This document shows positions 59,506 through 64,000 of a DNA stretch of 64,000 bases, piece after piece (positions within the stretch are counted from its first letter, which is position 1; each line of letters begins with the position of its first letter). Made by a program: the position numbers and the translations under genes. Origin of the DNA: Saccharomycopsis crataegensis (taxonomy: Eukaryota; Ascomycota; Saccharomycetes; Ascoideales; Saccharomycopsidaceae); contig NW_027043830.1 of assembly GCF_037102585.1 (NCBI RefSeq), positions 930,001 through 994,000 on the forward strand. Direction: 5' to 3'. The notes under the pieces were generated by a model. That model saw only the letters and a list, made by a program, of their open reading frames with translations, did not search any database and was not told where the DNA came from.

Positions 59506-62142
59506 ATGAGAACAACAGAGCATTGGGTGGTTCTAAAAACAACAAAATCAATAGTTGAAGTACTGGTGCTTAGGAAACTTTTGAAATTTGCGATTTATCA
59601 CTTCCTTATATTTCTGTCAATAGTGACATTTGCCCATGGGTATCAGAATGGACATGAAAATAATGATACAGGCAATTATTCAAGTTTCACCAAACGACAT
59701 TTGCACCAGCTTCGGGAAGAAACAAGGGAATTATTTCTCCATGGTTGGAACTCGTATATGACCCACGGATTTCCCCAAGATGAAGTTAGACCCATAACTT
59801 GTGTGGGATACGGACCTAATTATGAAAATAGTCAAGATTTGAGAAACGATGTATTGGGAAATTATTCGGTGACATTGCTTGATTCCCTTGATACATTTAT
59901 CATCATGGGTGACTATGAACGTTTTGTTAATGGCGTGGAACTTATCAAAAATCACATTCTGTTTGATATTGATTCCACGGTTCAGGTATTTGAAACTTCC
60001 ATTAGAGCGCTTGGGGCATTATTGACTTGTCACATGTATGCTGTAGATGAAAAAAGAGGGTTCAAGATCGATGGCTATAACAATGAATTGCTATTTATGG
60101 CTTATGATTTAGGTCACCGTCTACTACCGGCCTATCAGACTAAGACAGGAATTCCCTTTGCTCGAGTCAATTTAAAGCATGGGATTGAGGGCGTACCTCC
60201 AAATTTGCTCCAGGAAACATGTACAGCTGGTGCTGGTTCACCGATGCTCGAAATGACACTATTATCTAAATTGACCGGAGATCTGACGTTTGAAACCGTT
60301 TCCAAAAATGCTTTTATGACTCTTTGGGAGCTGCGGAGTACTTTGGACTTGCTATCTATGAGTTTGAATCCCAACAAAGGTAAATGGTTGGATTCGGTAA
60401 GTGGGATTGGAGCCAGTATCGATTCTTTCTTTGAGTATGCTTTAAAGGGAGCAATTTTGTTTGATGATCCTGAACTCTTTAACGTTTGGGAAATATCGTA
60501 CAAAGCATTATCGGTGAACTCAAAAAATACTTGGTTCTTTACCAACGTGAATGTTGAAAATGGGTTTCTCAGTACTTACTGGATTGATTCCTTATCAGCA
60601 TTTTTTTCCGGCTTACAGGTATTGGCTGGGAAAGTTGATGATGCCATAAAGACCCATATAATGTATTTGAAGCTTTGGAATACATTTGGAAGCATTCCTG
60701 AGCGATGGAACTTCCACAACGAAGTTGCCAATAGCTTATCGAGAGCAATTGCTTTAGAATGGTATCCTTTGCGTCCTGAGTTTATCGAATCTACATATTA
60801 CTTGTATCGGGCTACCAAAGATCCTCTATATTTGCAAATTGGCGTAGGAATATTACGTGATTTTCAAAAGCGGTTCATTTCTGATTGTGGATTCTCAGGA
60901 ATCCAAGATATTAGAACCAACAAGAAACAAGATCGAATGGAAAGTTTTGTTTTGAGTGAGACTTTGAAATATCTTTATTTATTATTCGATGAGGATAATC
61001 CAATACACCATGATACTTCCACAAATATCATTTTTTCCACCGAGGGGCATCCCATGTGGTTGGATAAACAAATGACCATTCCATATTCTACAGAAAAAGA
61101 GGAAGAAGAAAAAGATGAACCTGAAGAGATAGTAATTGATGATGTACCCGACAATGAAGTATTTGACACCTCAAATGGAGCGATTTGGAAAATCCCCAAA
61201 GAATTGATGGGGAAACTACCAACCTCTGCTACTGGAATGATTGCATTGATCTCAAAAACGTTTTCCAACCATGATTTCCTATTCAAGAAATTGAAGAGTT
61301 ATTATTCGACTGGCAGAAAAAGGCTGTTAGATTACAATCAGTTGTTATTACAATCAAAACTCAACAGAAGCGATATGGTTGGGATCGAAGAATTTGGGTT
61401 GGTGTTAAATGATGAAGATTTTACCACTTTGCATGACGTATGCGAATTGAATCCATTGCCAAATGATGGAAGATTTTTTTCTAAATTGCTTAGCTGGGAT
61501 AAATTCTACGAGATTGATGATCGTTTTAAAGGATCATTGAAGAAACCAGCATACTTGGAAAAGTACGGTCATCAAGAATTGGAATTGGAATCGAAGTTCT
61601 ACGATATTTGGTGCGATTCCAAAAATAGTCAATGTTTAAGGAGCTCAAATACTGAGACGTTTGAGGTGTTGTTTGGTGATAAGGACAATGTGAGATTTGC
61701 CCAAATCGATAGGGTAAAAGAAAAGAGTGATTTTCAGCCCGCCACTATGTCTTCTAATGAGAGCTTGGTAATGCCCGGGGATCTCTGGGTTCCAAAACTT
61801 GACGGTATCAGAGTTCAGGTGGAGAAATTATTGCCAGGAAAGGTAGATTCAAGAAATGAAGTGATTTCTAGTGACTATGTTGATGAACTTCGAAAAGAAA
61901 ACCTTGCGTATGATCCTCTAGAGGTTTACGATTTGGCAGGGCTTTGCACCGCAGAATCTTGTCCAAAAATCTTGAGAGTCTTGGCAATAAATGGTAAAGC
62001 AGTTGGGACTGGGTCTATTGTCTGGGTGACGAGGGCCAGTATTGAACGTCTTATGAATTCCCAAATTAGTTTGAATGTGGGTAAGAGTGGAATGGTGTTG
62101 CTTAATAATGAGCCGGTACAAAACATGTTTCTATGGGATTGA
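59506..62142 (+). CDS. MNL1: ER degradation-enhancing alpha-mannosidase-like protein Mnl1/Htm1 (EDEM, GH47)
   Basis: ER-lumenal GH47 mannosidase that trims N-glycans on misfolded proteins, marking them for ERAD (works with Pdi1 and Yos9). The 878-residue product (S. cerevisiae 796) has an N-terminal signal or anchor (about 28-46, KFAIYHFLIFLSIVTFAHG). The GH47 domain follows: GNYSVTLLDSLDTFIIMG, STVQVFETSIRALGALLTCH, ETCTAGAGSPMLE, SGIGASIDSFFEYALKG, YPLRPEFIESTYYLYRATKD and FVLSETLKYLYLLFDEDNP. The C-terminal about 340 residues resemble the Htm1-specific extension. Three in-frame CTG codons (59959, 60283, 60331) lie in conserved blocks; two coincide with Ser in human EDEM1. Neighbours say nothing about function. 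Confidence 0.94.
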   Translation: MRTTEHWVVLKTTKSIVEVLVLRKLLKFAIYHFLIFLSIVTFAHGYQNGHENNDTGNYSSFTKRHLHQLREETRELFLHGWNSYMTHGFPQDEVRPITCVGYGPNYENSQDLRNDVLGNYSVTLLDSLDTFIIMGDYERFVNGVELIKNHILFDIDSTVQVFETSIRALGALLTCHMYAVDEKRGFKIDGYNNELLFMAYDLGHRLLPAYQTKTGIPFARVNLKHGIEGVPPNLLQETCTAGAGSPMLEMTLLSKLTGDLTFETVSKNAFMTLWELRSTLDLLSMSLNPNKGKWLDSVSGIGASIDSFFEYALKGAILFDDPELFNVWEISYKALSVNSKNTWFFTNVNVENGFLSTYWIDSLSAFFSGLQVLAGKVDDAIKTHIMYLKLWNTFGSIPERWNFHNEVANSLSRAIALEWYPLRPEFIESTYYLYRATKDPLYLQIGVGILRDFQKRFISDCGFSGIQDIRTNKKQDRMESFVLSETLKYLYLLFDEDNPIHHDTSTNIIFSTEGHPMWLDKQMTIPYSTEKEEEEKDEPEEIVIDDVPDNEVFDTSNGAIWKIPKELMGKLPTSATGMIALISKTFSNHDFLFKKLKSYYSTGRKRLLDYNQLLLQSKLNRSDMVGIEEFGLVLNDEDFTTLHDVCELNPLPNDGRFFSKLLSWDKFYEIDDRFKGSLKKPAYLEKYGHQELELESKFYDIWCDSKNSQCLRSSNTETFEVLFGDKDNVRFAQIDRVKEKSDFQPATMSSNESLVMPGDLWVPKLDGIRVQVEKLLPGKVDSRNEVISSDYVDELRKENLAYDPLEVYDLAGLCTAESCPKILRVLAINGKAVGTGSIVWVTRASIERLMNSQISLNVGKSGMVLLNNEPVQNMFLWD

Positions 62143-62220
62143 ATGGTTGTTGTTCGGTAATGATTGTGGCTATTTATTTTGAAGCATAGATTAGTTGATG
62201 TGTCTGCTGGACAATCTTTT

Positions 62221-62263
<43 letters not shown>

Positions 62264-63240
62264 CTTTCTTTCAGATCTCTATAACAATTATGTGTTGCTG
62301 GATCTGCTTAAACGCATGGTGTGTAATAACAATTGTCGATGTCCTCATTTCTTATCGTGTTCCACCCCTATTTTCTTTTTCGCATAAAAGAGGGTGGACC
62401 AACTGGAAGGTACTTTGCCGACCAAATAGGGCACCCGTGTGAGTAATGAGTGAGAACAACAGAGGTAGGTGCTCATGTAGAGTTAATATAAAATCTATGA
62501 TAAGGTAATGATAACTGACTGTGAATAATAAGCATGGTGAAGACAATACTTCACCATTGATACGCGTACTTGCCACTTGGCATAATACCAAAGTTGCAAC
62601 GGCCGGACCAGGCCCAGACAGCAGCAAAAGTAGCAGCCAGCCAGCACTGCGAAGGTTAAGTTCTGAAGGGCCTAACTGTACAAATACAGAGAAAACAACA
62701 ACCAAGGTTAATGATCATTGGGAACAGCCTCCCTTGTAGGGAGCATCGAATAATTCATCAATGGTGCCATAACATATAATAACAGTTTATTATTTGGACT
62801 CCTTCGCAGGAAAGAGTTCTCCCTGTATATCGGGAGAAATAATAATCTAGGTAGGCGGAGAATTCCAGAACAAGCTCACTGGTATTGTTTGACTGAAGCA
62901 TATCCCAAGGCAGCGGTTCCAGTGGCTCTCGTTTTTTTTTTTTATTTTTTTTATTTTTTTTTTTTTTTTTCCTCGCAACACTTTTTTCCCTCTTTTCTTT
63001 TTTTTTTTTGGTATGAGTTGGAACTGCAAAAGCTCTTGGATTGAATTTTTTTTCTCTCTTTTATATCCCCTGTTGTTGCCATCAGGACCCACCAGCTTAT
63101 CAATTCAACTTGTTCCCTCCATCACTTCCTACTATCACTATTACTACCCATCATTAACTAATTCTTCTCCCTTTCTGGCTTTATCGTGTTTGTGCTTTTG
63201 TTGAAATCCCCCTTTGTCTCCCCCCCTCTATCTAAATATA
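62143..63240. promoter_or_regulatory. 1.1-kb upstream region of SCH9 with long poly-T tracts
   Basis: Upstream of SCH9. It contains a run of 41 T (62223-62263) and a second T-rich block at about 62932-63010 broken by single A and C bases. Such poly(dA:dT) tracts exclude nucleosomes in yeast promoters. A 72-codon frame at 62521-62739 has no recognisable features and is not called. Confidence 0.55.
62223..62263. repeat. Poly-T tract (41 T)
   Basis: Uninterrupted homopolymer just after MNL1. Its length may be unstable or affected by sequencing error. Confidence 0.9.
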
Positions 63241-64000
63241 ATGGCACTTTCCAGTTTCTTTTCCTTCAACAAAAACTCACAAGAAGCAAACAGTGGCGAA
63301 GGCTCCAATGAGGAAAACAAGCAACCTATTGGATCTCAGCCTTCTGTCGGTGATATGAACCAGTCAATCTCCTCTCTAAACTCACGATCAGGGTTCAATT
63401 CAAAATTCCCGGTATCAGTGATATCACCGCCCTCAACCACCGCCATCACCACTTCTAATGCTTACGGTCAAACATCAATCAATGGCACTTTCTCCACCCC
63501 TGCTGCCTCGAATTTCGATACTACAATGACTTCGCCAACCACGATGATGACCAGCAATAACAACTTTGGTAATAACGTGAACCCAGATTTTTACCTCTCC
63601 TCGCAATTACATCATGCTCAGCAAAACTACCAACAACAGAACCAAGATATGTTCTATGGTGACCAACACAATAACCAACAACAGTTTGGATTTGCTCAAA
63701 AAACCCAGGCTGTGGCTCAACCAGCTCCGATTGTTCCAACAACCGCTATCAAGGTTGACACCGAAGAGCCAGATATCCCTAGAGGGGTGCTTAAAGTCAC
63801 AATTATTAGAGCCCAAGGCTTGAATGTCACTCCTACATCCAAACCATACGTTGTATGTACTTATGAAGCGGCAGAGGCAATCACTACTGCCCCAAAAGAA
63901 AATGAGAAATCCAACAACCTTATGGTTGACAATTCTCAATCTAATTTCTTTGGTACCCAACCCCAGGCAATTAGAAGAAACATCCAACGCCCAGTTTATA
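63241..64000 (+). CDS. SCH9: Protein kinase Sch9, N-terminal part (runs off the window)
   Basis: AGC kinase downstream of TORC1 (yeast counterpart of S6 kinase/Akt) that controls growth, ribosome synthesis and lifespan. Only the first 253 codons are present, open to the last base. An Asn/Gln/Ser/Thr-rich region (1-175, MALSSFFSFNKNSQEANSGE at the start) is followed by the beginning of the Sch9 C2 domain: EEPDIPRGVLKVTIIRAQG near residue 175, then TSKPYVVCTYEAAE. The kinase domain lies beyond the window. The C2 sequence and the N-terminal composition make the identification good, though the kinase cannot be checked here. Confidence 0.85.
   Translation, partial: MALSSFFSFNKNSQEANSGEGSNEENKQPIGSQPSVGDMNQSISSLNSRSGFNSKFPVSVISPPSTTAITTSNAYGQTSINGTFSTPAASNFDTTMTSPTTMMTSNNNFGNNVNPDFYLSSQLHHAQQNYQQQNQDMFYGDQHNNQQQFGFAQKTQAVAQPAPIVPTTAIKVDTEEPDIPRGVLKVTIIRAQGLNVTPTSKPYVVCTYEAAEAITTAPKENEKSNNLMVDNSQSNFFGTQPQAIRRNIQRPVY

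Noticed and set aside
62521-62739. 72-codon open frame upstream of SCH9
   Set aside because: No recognisable features; lies in the likely SCH9 leader/promoter.
1-64000. tRNA genes in the intergenic regions
   Set aside because: Scanned for B-box (GGTTCGANNCC) and matching A-box sequences; no stretch had both or folded plausibly by eye. A covariance search would be decisive.

Overview
The window is nuclear DNA from a budding yeast (Saccharomycotina). Genes are compact, mostly single-exon, on both strands, and AT-rich spacers carry poly(dA:dT) tracts. Two short introns have GTATGT donors. Nearly every recognised gene has a one-to-one S. cerevisiae counterpart, but the order differs. CTG codons are scarce: I found one in-frame CTG in the 532-codon SET5 gene and none in RPF1. 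Two of three CTG codons checked in MNL1 fall where human EDEM1, as I recall it, has serine. This suggests the CUG-Ser1 (Candida/Debaryomyces) clade. Residues quoted here follow the standard code, so CTG-encoded Leu may really be Ser.

Layout. 0-6 kb: small heat-shock protein, an unrecognised membrane/coiled-coil protein, and the lipid-droplet protein SCS3 (FIT2 family). 6-10.3 kb: a divergent pair of acetyl-CoA genes (SLC33A1-type transporter and ACH1). 10.3-16.2 kb: a gene-poor stretch with a broken LTR-element relic, one GPI cell-wall protein gene, and 2.1 kb without recognisable genes. 16.2-18.8 kb: GLN1 (spliced, GATA-rich promoter) diverging from ERV25. 19-34 kb: CYM1, RPF1, TRM732, VPS36, HYM1 and a spliced SRAP/HMCES gene. 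34-42 kb: BAT, FAU1, a mitochondrial thioesterase-like gene, SET5, CUE3/RQT3. 42-49.4 kb: FPK1/KIN82-type kinase, PPT2 and an unrecognised Ser-rich nuclear protein. 49.7-57.3 kb: an MFS sugar/inositol transporter, an SMN1-like metallophosphoesterase, a Nudix protein and an unrecognised small protein. 57.3-64 kb: a 26-residue metallothionein, MNL1/HTM1, and the 5' end of SCH9, which runs off the window.

The most notable item is the metallothionein at 58849-58929. Its seven cysteines follow almost exactly the spacing of the Neurospora copper metallothionein, and GCTG elements like those bound by Ace1/Cup2 lie upstream with a TATA box. Other themes are nitrogen assimilation (GLN1, BAT), mitochondrial function (CYM1, PPT2, ACH1, BAT), the secretory pathway and ER quality control (ERV25, MNL1, SCS3), and nutrient or polarity kinase signalling (SCH9, FPK1, HYM1). 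No tRNA, rRNA, CRISPR or intact mobile element was seen. I found no clear new multigene system.
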